From Pseudomonadota bacterium (GTDB taxonomy: Bacteria > Myxococcota_A > Polyangia > Fen-1088): a stretch of DNA of 64,000 nt. This document shows, one piece after another, positions 1-8,452 of the stretch; within the stretch, counting starts at the first letter, position 1, and every line of letters begins with the position of its first letter. Under the pieces are notes generated by a model, which saw only the letters and a list, made by a program, of their open reading frames with translations, was not told the DNA's origin and made no database searches. Both the position numbers and the translations under genes were made by a program. Where the stretch lies: assembly GCA_023438785.1 (NCBI GenBank), contig JAEXQJ010000259.1, positions 1 to 64,000 on the forward strand. The letters run 5' to 3'.

Positions 1-183
1 CCCGTGGCCCCCCGCACCTGCCTTGGCGTCGCCCCCCGTGGCACCCGCGTTGCCGCCCGAGCCCGCCTTGCCGCCCGTGTTCTGGGAGTCGGTGCCGCCC
101 GCGCAGCTCAGAGTGAAGAAGCCCATCAGCAGAGCGGATGGGAGCAAAACGTGAGGAGCCCTGGAGTTGATCCGTTGTGTCAT
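1..183 (-). CDS. Gly-rich lipoprotein, N-terminal part only
   Basis: An open frame of 61 codons runs off the left edge, so the C-terminus is missing. It starts at an ATG at 183 and encodes a basic N-terminus (MTQRINSRAPH), a hydrophobic stretch and a lipobox-like FTLSC near residue 27. A Gly/Ala/Thr/Asn-rich low-complexity linker (GGKAGSGGNAGATGG) follows. This layout, signal peptide II then Gly-rich spacer, resembles the start of the VWA lipoprotein at 8453-9619. Function cannot be told from this fragment. It lies downstream of the Omp85-like gene on the same strand with an 88-base gap. Confidence 0.6.
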   Translation of the reverse strand, partial: MTQRINSRAPHVLLPSALLMGFFTLSCAGGTDSQNTGGKAGSGGNAGATGGDAKAGAGGHG

Positions 184-271
184 CGATTGAACCTTCACTG
201 CGTTAACCCGCCCGCCCTGTCGGGTGGGCAGGGGCGCAGCCTATCAGTGCGAAACGCGATGCGGCGGGCGT

Positions 272-1828
272 TCAGAAGATCGTCCGCAGACTCAGCGAGA
301 ACGTCTGGCTGAAGCGGCCAGGGGCGAAGCCGACGGCCTCTTGGATGTCGAGGGCATAGAGGTCGAAGAGGATGAACTGCAAGGTCGGGCCGATGGCGTT
401 GGCGACGGACAAGGGGTTGCCGGGGCGAGTCCGATCGCGGAACACCGACAAGTCGTGGAGGATGCCGGCCTCGAACCAAGGGCGCCAGACATTCATTCGG
501 TAGGCGACCTCGAGTTGCACGGCGTGGTGCACCCAGTACAGGTTGTCGAAGAACACGTGCTGGTAGTCACCAGCCAGTTGCACCTCATCCCAAAAGGGGA
601 TGGTCCCGTTCAGGGCCACGGCGCGCCCTAAACCAATGAAGCGGTGGCGGCCCAGAACCTGGAAGTACTGGCCGTATAGGGTGAGGTTGCTCGATAGGCT
701 CTGGAACTTTTCCGCGCCGAAGTCGGCCACGAAGCCGGCGAAGGTCCGTTGGTCGCGGCGGAAGAGGACCGAGCCAAAGTCGATGACCGACGTGGCCCGG
801 AGGATGGAGCGCGCCGAGAATCGCTGGCCGGGCAAGTCGACGGGCTCGGGCGTGCCAGGGAAGGGTTCCAGCAGGAAGACGTTGCCCAGATCGGCGCCCA
901 AGCCCAGCGAGACCTCGCTGCGAGGCAAGAGCAGCACCAGGCTAGGAATCAAGATGGTGTTGGCCACGTAGTAGCGCTCCAGATTCAGATCGATGCGCTG
1001 GTAGCGCGACACGAAGAAGGAAGCATCGAGGCGAGGGGCGAGTGGATAGTTGGGGAAGCGGGGAAAACGGTACACACCCTTTACGCCGCCGTGAATCCAA
1101 CGAAAGGTGGCCGAGTCCTCATACACGTACTGGCGAAAGGGAAAGGCGAACTCCACGCGTCCGTAGAGGCGATCGTCGATCAGGTAGGCGTCGCGCCGGC
1201 TGTATGACACGGCGGGTGTGACGCCCCAGGCGGCGCTCACCGAGAGATCCAGCGAGTAGCCGTAGGTCTCGCGACGGATCACGTAGATCTGCAGCAGACG
1301 TGGGTAGGCGAAGAGCATCTCGGGGCGGCCGAATGAGCTCTCGAAAGGCGAGCCGTCTTGGCCGTCCGCTTCCTGCACGTGGTAGTAGGCGTTGACCAGG
1401 CTGTAGCGCGCCTTCAGATCGGCCATGGCGCGATCGATGGCCTCCTCCTGAAAGATGTCGCCGGGGAGGTTGAGACTCATGCGGTAGAAGAAGGCGCCCA
1501 CGCTGCCGATGCCCAGACCGACGAAGACGACGCGCATTCGGCCTTCGTCCACGTAGAACCACAGGACATCACGCGCGGCATTGGCGCTGAACCAGGCCCG
1601 CGCGTAGGTGTAGCCGCGCGTGCGGTAGGCCTCGACGATGCGCTCGCACGCCTTCTCGCCCCACCCGATCAATCCCTCGTGGGGCGCGGGCCCCGGGCCG
1701 ATGGCCAGGCGGGCCACATCCTCGGGCACCACCACCGTGCCCGTGATCCGCACCACGCCGGGACGTTGGGACTGGGAACCCAGCCACAGTCCGAGCAGCA
1801 GCGCCCCGATGTGTGGCAGGGCGATCAT
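272..1828 (-). CDS. Omp85/BamA-TamA-type outer-membrane barrel protein
   Basis: A 518-residue protein with an N-terminal hydrophobic export segment (MIALPHIGALLLGLWLG). A POTRA-like region follows at about residues 25-150, with the typical 'YRTRGYTYARAWF' element. The rest is a long series of alternating beta strands ending in Phe (LSLRTIF), as expected for a barrel recognised by the BAM machinery. Omp85 proteins insert or translocate proteins at the outer membrane. At this length, with apparently one or two POTRA domains, it is shorter than BamA and nearer to TamA or accessory Omp85 members. The start overlaps the stop of the upstream DUF3175 gene by four bases, so the two are translationally coupled. 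The Omp85 class is likely; the specific role is unknown. Confidence 0.7.
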   Translation of the reverse strand: MIALPHIGALLLGLWLGSQSQRPGVVRITGTVVVPEDVARLAIGPGPAPHEGLIGWGEKACERIVEAYRTRGYTYARAWFSANAARDVLWFYVDEGRMRVVFVGLGIGSVGAFFYRMSLNLPGDIFQEEAIDRAMADLKARYSLVNAYYHVQEADGQDGSPFESSFGRPEMLFAYPRLLQIYVIRRETYGYSLDLSVSAAWGVTPAVSYSRRDAYLIDDRLYGRVEFAFPFRQYVYEDSATFRWIHGGVKGVYRFPRFPNYPLAPRLDASFFVSRYQRIDLNLERYYVANTILIPSLVLLLPRSEVSLGLGADLGNVFLLEPFPGTPEPVDLPGQRFSARSILRATSVIDFGSVLFRRDQRTFAGFVADFGAEKFQSLSSNLTLYGQYFQVLGRHRFIGLGRAVALNGTIPFWDEVQLAGDYQHVFFDNLYWVHHAVQLEVAYRMNVWRPWFEAGILHDLSVFRDRTRPGNPLSVANAIGPTLQFILFDLYALDIQEAVGFAPGRFSQTFSLSLRTIF

Positions 1829-2130
1829 CCCGGGCGGCCGAACAGTTCACGCAATTCGTCCTTTGCCTTCTCCAGGACCTCGCGTTGTTCCGTGCTCAGA
1901 TTGCGGCCCGCCCGGTTCATGTAGAAATTGAGCATGGACATGGCCGACTGGAAGGCGGGGGCCTTGCGGCGCTGGCTGCGCTCGGCCGAGCGTTTGAGGG
2001 ATTCAGCGACGGCGCGCGGGCGATCGAGCTTGAACACGCCGGGTTCCAGATCGAGGGCGTTGCTCCTCCGGGTCACCTCTTGCGACCAGCGCTTTGGGGA
2101 TCGGCTCGTCGCCTTTTTGCGACCGGGCAT
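1825..2130 (-). CDS. DUF3175 family small basic protein
   Basis: A 101-residue, strongly basic protein. The segment 'SNALDLEPGVF' followed by 'ASLKRSAE'-like and 'SMLNFYMNRAGRNLS' sequence matches my memory of the DUF3175 family, whose function is unknown. There is no signal peptide or membrane segment, so it should be cytoplasmic and may bind nucleic acid given its charge. It sits between the debranching enzyme gene (4 bases upstream) and the Omp85-like gene, which it overlaps by four bases, suggesting one transcript from the glycosyltransferase downwards. Confidence 0.75.
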   Translation of the reverse strand: MPGRKKATSRSPKRWSQEVTRRSNALDLEPGVFKLDRPRAVAESLKRSAERSQRRKAPAFQSAMSMLNFYMNRAGRNLSTEQREVLEKAKDELRELFGRPG

Positions 2131-2134
2131 GCGT

Positions 2135-4294
2135 TCACCTCACCAACACCACCTCGAGATCCTGCTGCTTGCGGAGCACGTTGACGCCCACATCCTCGGG
2201 ATAGCGATGCAGGCGCAGATCGACTTCAGCCTCGCCCACGCGCAGATTGCGGATGGTCACGTCCTGCAACGAGGCGGGCAGGGCGGGATGCTCGAACGTA
2301 ACCCGGCGTTCAGCCGCGTCGATGCGCAGGCCGAGCACGGCCTGCAGGATCATGAAGGGAGCACCCGCGGCCCACGCCTGAGGCGAGCAGGCCACCGGAT
2401 AGAGGGTGGGGCCTTGGTTGTCCCGGCGCGGGAAGCCGCAGAACAGCTCGGGCAAGCGGTGCAACTCCACGAACAGGCTGGCCTCGAAGAGCCTGGTCAG
2501 GATGTGCGCGGCCCATTCCCGAAAACCCGCACGCGCCAGGCCCGCGGCCACGATGGCGTTGTCGTGCGGCCAGATGGACCCGTTGTGATACGACATGGGG
2601 TTGTAGTGCTGCTCGTTGGCTGCCAGGGTGCGGATGCCCCAGCCCGAGAACATCTCCTCGGCCATCAGGGAGCCGGCTAGGCGTTGCACGCGTTGGGGCA
2701 GGGCGATGCCCGTGTACAGACAGTGGCCGGCGTTGGAGCTGCGCACGCGACAAGGCAGCTTCTTGCCGTCCAGAGCCAGGGCGTAGGTGCCCAGCTCCTC
2801 GCACCAGAAAGCGGCATCGAAGCGCTGACGCAGCTCATGCGCCTGTTGCTCCAGACGCCGGGCGCGGCCGGACTCGCCCAGCACGCGCGCGAGACGGGCC
2901 ATGCCCAGGCGGGCCGCGTAGGCGTAGCCCTGCACCTCGCACAGCGCGATGGGCGCCTCGGCCATGGTGCCGTCGTGGTGGAAGACGGAATCGCGCGAGT
3001 CCTTCCAGCCCTGCTGTAGAAGTCCGTTGCGCGAGCGGCGTTGGTATTCGATGAACCCGTCACCGTCGGCGTCGCCCCACCTATCCATCCATTCCAGCGC
3101 GGAGAGCAGGCTGGGCCACAGACCGCGGATGAGGGCCAAATCGGCGGTGCGTTCGTAGTAGAGCGCCGCCAGCACCAGGTAAAGCGGGGTGGCGTCCACG
3201 CTGCCGTAGTAGCGGCCGAGCGCGATCTCACCCATGGCGGCCATTTCGCCGTCGCGCATTTCATGGATGATCTTGCCCGGTTCCGCATCCACGTCGTCGT
3301 TGCGCGCGCGGGCTTGCGTGGCGGCCAGGAAGCGCAGCACGCCGGCCGCGATCGCGGGCTTGAACCACAGCACCTGGATGGCCGTCCAGATGGCGTCGCG
3401 CCCGAACGGCGTGCTGAACCAGGGCACACCCGCATAGGGGAAGGGCCCCTCGGGCGTCTCGGTGATCATCATGCGCAGGTCGGCGCGCGAGCGATCCAGC
3501 CACTCGTCGAATTGCGGGTTGGCCGTGCACAGGCTGGTAGGCGCGCGTTCGGCCTGGCACAGCGATGCCGCGAAGGCGGCCTCGTAGGCTTGCAGGGGCC
3601 GGGGCGTCTCGCCCGCCAGGCAGGTGGTCCACACGTACACGTCACGCGTCTGCTTGACCTCCAGGTGGAGGCGGAACACGGCCTCTTGTGCGGTCAGGGA
3701 TTCGGGCGCGGGCGCAAAATTCAGACGTGTGGTGCGCACCATGTTGTCGAGCCCGCGGTAGGCCAGTTGGGCCGCGCCGGCCTCCAAGTGGGCGTCGAGC
3801 AGTTCACCCCGCCGTTCGCGTCGCGTACCGCGCACCTCGAACACGTCGACGAAGTCGTTCTCGAATTCCACCCGGATGAGGGCGTCGACGGCGCGCGGGC
3901 CGTAGTTGGAGATCTGCAGCCGCTCGTAGCAGACCGCGTCGCCCAAGAATTTGGAGCGAAAGACGTGCAGTGTCCCGTAGGGCACGATCAGCGTTTGGCC
4001 GTCGTCGCCGAGCAGGTCCGGGTTGGTCAGGTCGATGGTGAAGAGCAGGTTGTCTTGCAGGACAGTCGAGCTGAGTAGGAGCAGGGGACTGCCACCCAAC
4101 CACAGGCGCAGACGCGATAGAAAGCGCGTGCCCTTGTGATAGAGGCCCTGCTCGCCCAGTTGCGGGGCATGCACGTCGCCGAAGCGGTTGAACACGGCGA
4201 AGGTGTCGCCGTGCTTGAGAACGCGGACGCCACTCGTGGTGATCGAACGTGACGCGACCACATGATACGGGTCGAGCGAATCGTCAATGGTCAT
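2135..4294 (-). CDS. Glycogen debranching enzyme-type amylo-alpha-1,6-glucosidase
   Basis: A 719-residue protein beginning MTIDDSLDPYHVV. Residues about 20-215 look like the beta-sandwich N-terminal domain of bacterial debranching enzymes (GDE_N_bis type; 'FNRFGDVHAPQLGEQGLYH', 'GTRFLSRLRLWL'). The C-terminal (alpha/alpha)6 glucosidase domain carries the hallmark 'PWFSTPFGRDAIWTAIQ', 'GRYYGSVDATPLYL' and 'NPMSYHNGSIWPHDNA'. Family members hydrolyse alpha-1,6 branches in glycogen-like glucans in the cytosol. The ATG at 4294 overlaps the stop of the upstream glycosyltransferase (TGATG), so the two are coupled; an upstream in-frame extension to 4606 is rejected because it lies inside that gene. 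The pair suggests synthesis or turnover of an alpha-glucan. Confidence 0.88.
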   Translation of the reverse strand: MTIDDSLDPYHVVASRSITTSGVRVLKHGDTFAVFNRFGDVHAPQLGEQGLYHKGTRFLSRLRLWLGGSPLLLLSSTVLQDNLLFTIDLTNPDLLGDDGQTLIVPYGTLHVFRSKFLGDAVCYERLQISNYGPRAVDALIRVEFENDFVDVFEVRGTRRERRGELLDAHLEAGAAQLAYRGLDNMVRTTRLNFAPAPESLTAQEAVFRLHLEVKQTRDVYVWTTCLAGETPRPLQAYEAAFAASLCQAERAPTSLCTANPQFDEWLDRSRADLRMMITETPEGPFPYAGVPWFSTPFGRDAIWTAIQVLWFKPAIAAGVLRFLAATQARARNDDVDAEPGKIIHEMRDGEMAAMGEIALGRYYGSVDATPLYLVLAALYYERTADLALIRGLWPSLLSALEWMDRWGDADGDGFIEYQRRSRNGLLQQGWKDSRDSVFHHDGTMAEAPIALCEVQGYAYAARLGMARLARVLGESGRARRLEQQAHELRQRFDAAFWCEELGTYALALDGKKLPCRVRSSNAGHCLYTGIALPQRVQRLAGSLMAEEMFSGWGIRTLAANEQHYNPMSYHNGSIWPHDNAIVAAGLARAGFREWAAHILTRLFEASLFVELHRLPELFCGFPRRDNQGPTLYPVACSPQAWAAGAPFMILQAVLGLRIDAAERRVTFEHPALPASLQDVTIRNLRVGEAEVDLRLHRYPEDVGVNVLRKQQDLEVVLVR

Positions 4295-5364
4295 CAGTCC
4301 ACGGCCTCCGCCAGGGCCACACTGCTGAGCAACGGCGGGGCGGCCCGCATGACCAGCGGATAGAGAGCCAGGTAGTCGCGGGCCATGCGCCGGGCCGAGA
4401 AGCGCGTCTCGAAGATGTGGCGGATGTGTCGCCGGTTCAGGGTGTCGATGCGGGCCGCGGCGGCGATGGCCTGGTCCACGGTGTCGACCACGAAACCCGT
4501 CACACCGTCGACCATGACCTCGGGCACGGACCCGCAGCGGAAGGCGATGACCGGCGTCCCGCAGGCCATCGCCTCGATCATCACCAAGCCGAACGGCTCG
4601 GGCCAATCCACCGGGAAGAGCACGGCGCGCGCCTGGCCGATGAAGGTCGCCTTCTCATCGTCGCCGATCTCGCCGATGTGCTCCACGCGCGGCGGAGCGA
4701 TGAGATGGGCCACGTGCTGGTCGAAGTAGGTCTGGTCGGCCGCGTCGATCTTGGCCGCCATCTTCAGCGGGACGCCCAGGGCCGCGGCTATGGCGACCGC
4801 CCGGTCGGGACGCTTCTCCTGCGACAGGCGGCCCACGAAGGCGAAATAGTCACCCGGCTCGTCGCGAAAGGGCAGCAGGTCGAGTGGCAGGCCGTGGTAC
4901 ACGGTCCCCAGCCAATTGGCGTGCGGCAGCGGCCGCCGTTGCGCATCCGAGATGGAGACCACGGGCATGTCGCTGTACTCGGCGTAGAGCGGTTGCAGAG
5001 CCGGAATGTCGAGTCGACCGTGCAGGGTGCTGAGGTTCGGGACGCCCAGGTGGCGAGCCAGGGGAAAATGCAGGTAATCGGTGTGGAAATGGACGACGTC
5101 GAAGTCGGCACGTCGGGCTGCCACCCGTTCCAGAGCCGCCAGGTGGCGTGCCACGGGGTCGTCGCAGGTTCCGTCCAGGCGCAGGGCACGTGGACACAGC
5201 GGCACCAGGTGCGCCGAGGTGACCGAATCGCCCGAGGCGAACAAGGTTACCTGGTGGCCTTGGCGCACCAATTCCTCGGTGAGGTAGTGCACGATTCGCT
5301 CGGTGCCGCCGTACAGCTTGGGCGGCACGCTCTCGAAGAGCGGTGCAACCTGCGCGATGCGCAT
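4294..5364 (-). CDS. GT4 family glycosyltransferase
   Basis: A 356-residue GT-B fold glycosyltransferase. The N-terminus 'MRIAQVAPLFESVPPKLYGGTER' is the classic GT4 acceptor-side glycine loop. The C-terminal nucleotide-sugar domain carries 'FVGRLSQEKRPDRAV' and 'EPFGLVMIEAMACGTPVIA', containing the conserved E(x7)E donor motif, then 'GSVPEVMVDGVTGFVV'. No signal peptide, so it acts in the cytosol or at the inner membrane. It is coupled to the downstream debranching enzyme by a one-base stop/start overlap. The start was placed at 5364 because homology-like sequence begins there. The sugar donor and acceptor cannot be told from sequence; an alpha-glucan role is inferred from the neighbour. Confidence 0.88.
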   Translation of the reverse strand: MRIAQVAPLFESVPPKLYGGTERIVHYLTEELVRQGHQVTLFASGDSVTSAHLVPLCPRALRLDGTCDDPVARHLAALERVAARRADFDVVHFHTDYLHFPLARHLGVPNLSTLHGRLDIPALQPLYAEYSDMPVVSISDAQRRPLPHANWLGTVYHGLPLDLLPFRDEPGDYFAFVGRLSQEKRPDRAVAIAAALGVPLKMAAKIDAADQTYFDQHVAHLIAPPRVEHIGEIGDDEKATFIGQARAVLFPVDWPEPFGLVMIEAMACGTPVIAFRCGSVPEVMVDGVTGFVVDTVDQAIAAAARIDTLNRRHIRHIFETRFSARRMARDYLALYPLVMRAAPPLLSSVALAEAVD

Positions 5365-5369
5365 GGGCG

Positions 5370-6215
5370 TTAGCGACGGGTGCGGGCGGCCTTCTGCACG
5401 CGAGAGCGCACGTCGCCTTGCATCTGGTAGTCGACCAGCGTGGCGGTCATCTCCTGGGCCAACCCGGCCAGCTGATCTGCGGAGAGCTGTTCGCTGGCCA
5501 TCGGGAAGGCGGCGCTCTCTTCTTCGTTGAGATGCTCCTCGACCATCGACTCCAACTCGCGAAGCTTGGGCAACAACTTGGCACTCCATTCAGGCTTCAC
5601 AATTTCGGCCAGCAGTTGCTTCATCGCTTGGTGTTCCTCGAGCGAGCGGTCGATCATCTCCCGACCCTCGTCGTGGTGGAGGAGGGGATAGAAGTGCCTC
5701 TCCTCGATAACCGCATGGGCATCCAGGAGGTCGGCCAGATCGCTGACCAGCTTCTTCGTGGCAGCCGTCGATTCCTTGCCGCCGGTGATGCGGGCAAAGA
5801 GGTCCCGCACGGCGCGGTGCTGCTCCTGGAGCAGGAGCACGCCATCCATACTCTCGGGCGCGGCCTCCGCAGGACGAGCCTGGGCGCGCGCCGTGCGTCC
5901 GCTGGCCCGGCGTTCGCCGTGGCGACTGGGCCTTTCGCCCTCGGCCGCGCGCACCAGCTTGCAGAACCGACTGGTCCGCCCGCCACTCGTGCGATCCTGA
6001 TGCAAAAAGGCCAGGTCCTCCTCGTCGAATTTGTCGAAGAACTCGTCCCAGCTGATTTCGCGCAATTTGCCCTCGCCCGAGTAGCCGGGGAAGTCGATGC
6101 GCAAGATGCCGGCCCCCCCGTCGCCCGTTCCTTTGACGGTGGCCGGGTGCCCACCCCGTTGTTCGACCCAGCGTTTGATGTACCCGTGGTCCTTGGTGAC
6201 CTGACCTCGCGGCAT
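5370..6215 (-). CDS. Two-domain protein: small 'GlgB-like' domain fused to hemerythrin
   Basis: A 281-residue protein. Residues 1-88 (MPRGQVTKDHGYIKRW, 'GILRIDFPGYSGEGKLREI', 'WDEFFDKFDEEDLAFLHQD') match a small stand-alone family that databases often label as a branching-enzyme-like hypothetical. The label is probably not functional. A basic linker of about 40 residues follows. Residues about 130-255 are a hemerythrin HHE domain with metal-ligand pattern 'EQHRAV', 'HAVIEERHFYP', 'EEHQAMK' and 'EEHLNEEES'. Such domains bind a di-iron centre and sense or handle oxygen, NO or iron. The gene lies 5 bases upstream of the GT4 gene on the same strand. The fusion is unusual and its role is unknown. 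Confidence 0.8.
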   Translation of the reverse strand: MPRGQVTKDHGYIKRWVEQRGGHPATVKGTGDGGAGILRIDFPGYSGEGKLREISWDEFFDKFDEEDLAFLHQDRTSGGRTSRFCKLVRAAEGERPSRHGERRASGRTARAQARPAEAAPESMDGVLLLQEQHRAVRDLFARITGGKESTAATKKLVSDLADLLDAHAVIEERHFYPLLHHDEGREMIDRSLEEHQAMKQLLAEIVKPEWSAKLLPKLRELESMVEEHLNEEESAAFPMASEQLSADQLAGLAQEMTATLVDYQMQGDVRSRVQKAARTRR

Positions 6216-6364
6216 GTCGCTCCTCCTACCTGGACACCTATGTCCCGTCCCAGGCCTGTCAAACCAGGGCGCAAGCCAAGCGGGCGCGCCGGATGCGATT
6301 GCGCACCAAACAAAACGGGCCGACCCGAAGGCCGGCCCGTTCAAAGGAGAGGACGGAGCGAGCT

Positions 6365-8098
6365 CTACAGGGGCGGGTAGGCGTTCTTCATCAGCTCCTG
6401 GAATTGGGCCGAGAACCACTGGCCCGAGATCGGAGCATCAGCCAGCGCGCCCGACATGTTGTTCTTGTTGCGGCCGTTGCCACCATAGGTCGGATCGCAC
6501 ATGCGATCGAACCCCTTGCCCTCATCGTTCGGGATCTCCTTGCTGGCGCCGTCCGACTCTCCCGGGGGCTTGATCCACACGTAGGCGTGGATGCCATCCT
6601 TATTCACGACCTGAGGTCGCTCTCCCAATCCGGCCCCGGCCTGGTTGCACCAGTTGCCGGCATGGATGCGCCGATCGATGCGGCTCTGGTTGACCTGCGT
6701 TTCGATGTCGCTCGAACTGCTCGCGCCCGTGGGTCGCGCGCTGCCGCCCCACCCGTTCCGGGAGGTGTCGATCAACATGCCGATCGTGGACTTGAAACCG
6801 TTGCTGACCAGCTTCTGCCGGAAGGCCTTAGCGAAGGTCAGCTCATCCACATACTGGTTGAAGTCAATCCACTTGGACTCCTTGGTCTTCTCGGTGAGCT
6901 GCAGGTAGGGCTCCGAGAGGACTGAGTAGTTGGCCGTGTTGGTGATGAAGCCGGTGACCGTGTCCACGCCGCCCTCGGCGCCCTTGGCCGTGGTGGCGAA
7001 GAGGTCGGCGGAGGGGCCGAAGCTGGTGTCCCACCCGATCCAGCCGTGGTGAGCCGCATCGATGTACGAGTAGGTGTTGCCCAGAGTGTGCAGCTTGCCG
7101 AGGGCGTACTGGATGCCCTTCACGTAGTTGCCATTGGCCTTCATGGTGTCGCACTGGGCCGTGGCTCCCGGCTGCCCTCCCGTGTTGGTGATCAGGTTGG
7201 GCAACGAATCGATCTCGATGATGTTGATGATGCGCAACTTGGCGTAGGCCTTATCGCTCATGATCTTGACGATGACGTCGATGTACTCGCTCTTGTAGCG
7301 CTCGATCTCCGTGGGGCCCAACTCGCCGTTGGACGCCAGGGCGGCGCAATCGCGGCCGGGCAGGTTGTAGATGACAATTTGGATGTAGCCCGCGTTCTGT
7401 TTGATGGCCTCGTCCAAGTGGTCGCGCAGGCCCATGCTGCCGTCGCCGCCATAGATGGCCGCGATGCGGTCCATCCACACGCCGGTGGGCGTGTTGGAGA
7501 TGCGGCTGCCTTCGGGCTCGGCCTCGGCCTTGGCGCGCCACAAGGGGTTCACGTATCCGGTGGCGCCCTGATAGGGATTCTCGACGCGAGGCGCGTAGTC
7601 CGAGGAGTCCGCGGGAACGATGGCAGGGCCGGGGATCTCGCGAGGCCCGGTGCCCGTGCCCGTGTTGGTCTTCGTGCTGCCCGAACCACCGCCCGAACTT
7701 CCGGTCTCCACGGCCGTGGAGGTGAGGACCACGGTCTTGGTTTCGCTAACGGTCTCGATTCCCGTCACGGTGATTGTCACGGTGGCGGTGACGCTCTGGG
7801 TTTCGACCTGCGTCTGAGTGGCGGTGGCCGTGACGGTGTTGGTGCCGTCCATGGCGGTGACCGTGCCCGTGCCCACCGTGGTGACTGTCACGGTGAAAGA
7901 CATTGTCCCGGTCTGAGTGGTGATCGCGGTGCGCGTGCTGGTCTCGACGGCGGTGCCCGTGCTGGTCGTGACGACCGTGTGCGAGTCATTGGACTTGCCA
8001 CCGTCGCTGTCGCTGCCGGAACAGGCTGCCATCGGCAGGAGCAGCAACAGTCCGAGGGGTACCCAGGGTGTCCAGTGGCCGTGTCGGGTCTTTCTCAT
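6365..8098 (-). CDS. Glycoside hydrolase family 6 lipoprotein (cellulase type)
   Basis: A 577-residue protein. A hydrophobic signal with lipobox 'LPMAAC' gives an acylated Cys near residue 25. Residues about 30-160 are a Thr/Val/Gly-rich low-complexity linker. The GH6 catalytic domain occupies about 175-577, with 'NPYQGATGYVNPLWR', 'YNLPGRDCAALASNGE' containing the expected catalytic acid D250, and the late 'IDTSRNGWGG' motif. GH6 enzymes are inverting beta-1,4-glucanases or cellobiohydrolases acting on cellulose; this one should sit on the envelope or cell surface. No carbohydrate-binding module is visible. An AAGGA site precedes the ATG at 8098. Palindromic sites upstream may regulate it. 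The GH1 enzyme at 31215-32741 could handle its cellobiose product. Confidence 0.9.
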   Translation of the reverse strand: MRKTRHGHWTPWVPLGLLLLLPMAACSGSDSDGGKSNDSHTVVTTSTGTAVETSTRTAITTQTGTMSFTVTVTTVGTGTVTAMDGTNTVTATATQTQVETQSVTATVTITVTGIETVSETKTVVLTSTAVETGSSGGGSGSTKTNTGTGTGPREIPGPAIVPADSSDYAPRVENPYQGATGYVNPLWRAKAEAEPEGSRISNTPTGVWMDRIAAIYGGDGSMGLRDHLDEAIKQNAGYIQIVIYNLPGRDCAALASNGELGPTEIERYKSEYIDVIVKIMSDKAYAKLRIINIIEIDSLPNLITNTGGQPGATAQCDTMKANGNYVKGIQYALGKLHTLGNTYSYIDAAHHGWIGWDTSFGPSADLFATTAKGAEGGVDTVTGFITNTANYSVLSEPYLQLTEKTKESKWIDFNQYVDELTFAKAFRQKLVSNGFKSTIGMLIDTSRNGWGGSARPTGASSSSDIETQVNQSRIDRRIHAGNWCNQAGAGLGERPQVVNKDGIHAYVWIKPPGESDGASKEIPNDEGKGFDRMCDPTYGGNGRNKNNMSGALADAPISGQWFSAQFQELMKNAYPPL

Positions 8099-8227
8099 TG
8101 CGTCACTATCCTTGTGCTCAGGGGAGGGCGAGTTGCGTCGATGGACGCACCAATGGCCTCGACTCAGCTTTCCCAACACGAAGCCCGGCACTCAGGACAA
8201 AGCTGGATCAGGGCGCCTAAGCTTGGA

Positions 8228-8292
8228 GTCTATGTAGACATGACAGCGACAGGTGGGAGAGTGGGAACCATTGTCGATCGGAAATTCGACAA
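8228..8292. promoter_or_regulatory. Two palindromes upstream of the GH6 gene
   Basis: The gap 8099-8452 holds no convincing gene. It contains two perfect inverted repeats upstream of the GH6 start: GTCTA-N2-TAGAC at 8228-8239 and TTGTCGA-N8-TCGACAA at 8271-8292. A third, TGCGTC-N4-GACGCA at 8134-8149, would lie in the leader. Dyads of this size are typical of dimeric repressor or activator sites, and the second is AT-richer than its surroundings. No regulator gene is adjacent. That they control the cellulase is an inference from position. Confidence 0.35.
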
Positions 8293-8452
8293 GCACTCTC
8301 GCCCAGTTACGCGGTCGAGAAGGCGTGAGGTGATCCAAGGTAGGATGACGCGGGAAGAGGTTGGCGCGCGTTGTTAGCCGTCCCGCCTGGACCCCGCCGG
8401 TTCGAGTCGCCAGTCTTCTGCCCTGCGCTCGGCCGGGGCCGGGGTCGCCCCC

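Noticed and set aside
4249..5373. A 374-codon plus-strand open frame.
   Set aside because: It runs antisense to the GT4 gene, which has clear GT-B motifs. The frame is His/Gly/Arg/Asp-rich without domain features.
7630..8000. Possible microsatellite or CRISPR-like repeat.
   Set aside because: The repeats are irregular Thr/Val/Gly codons of the GH6 linker, not fixed-length units with spacers.
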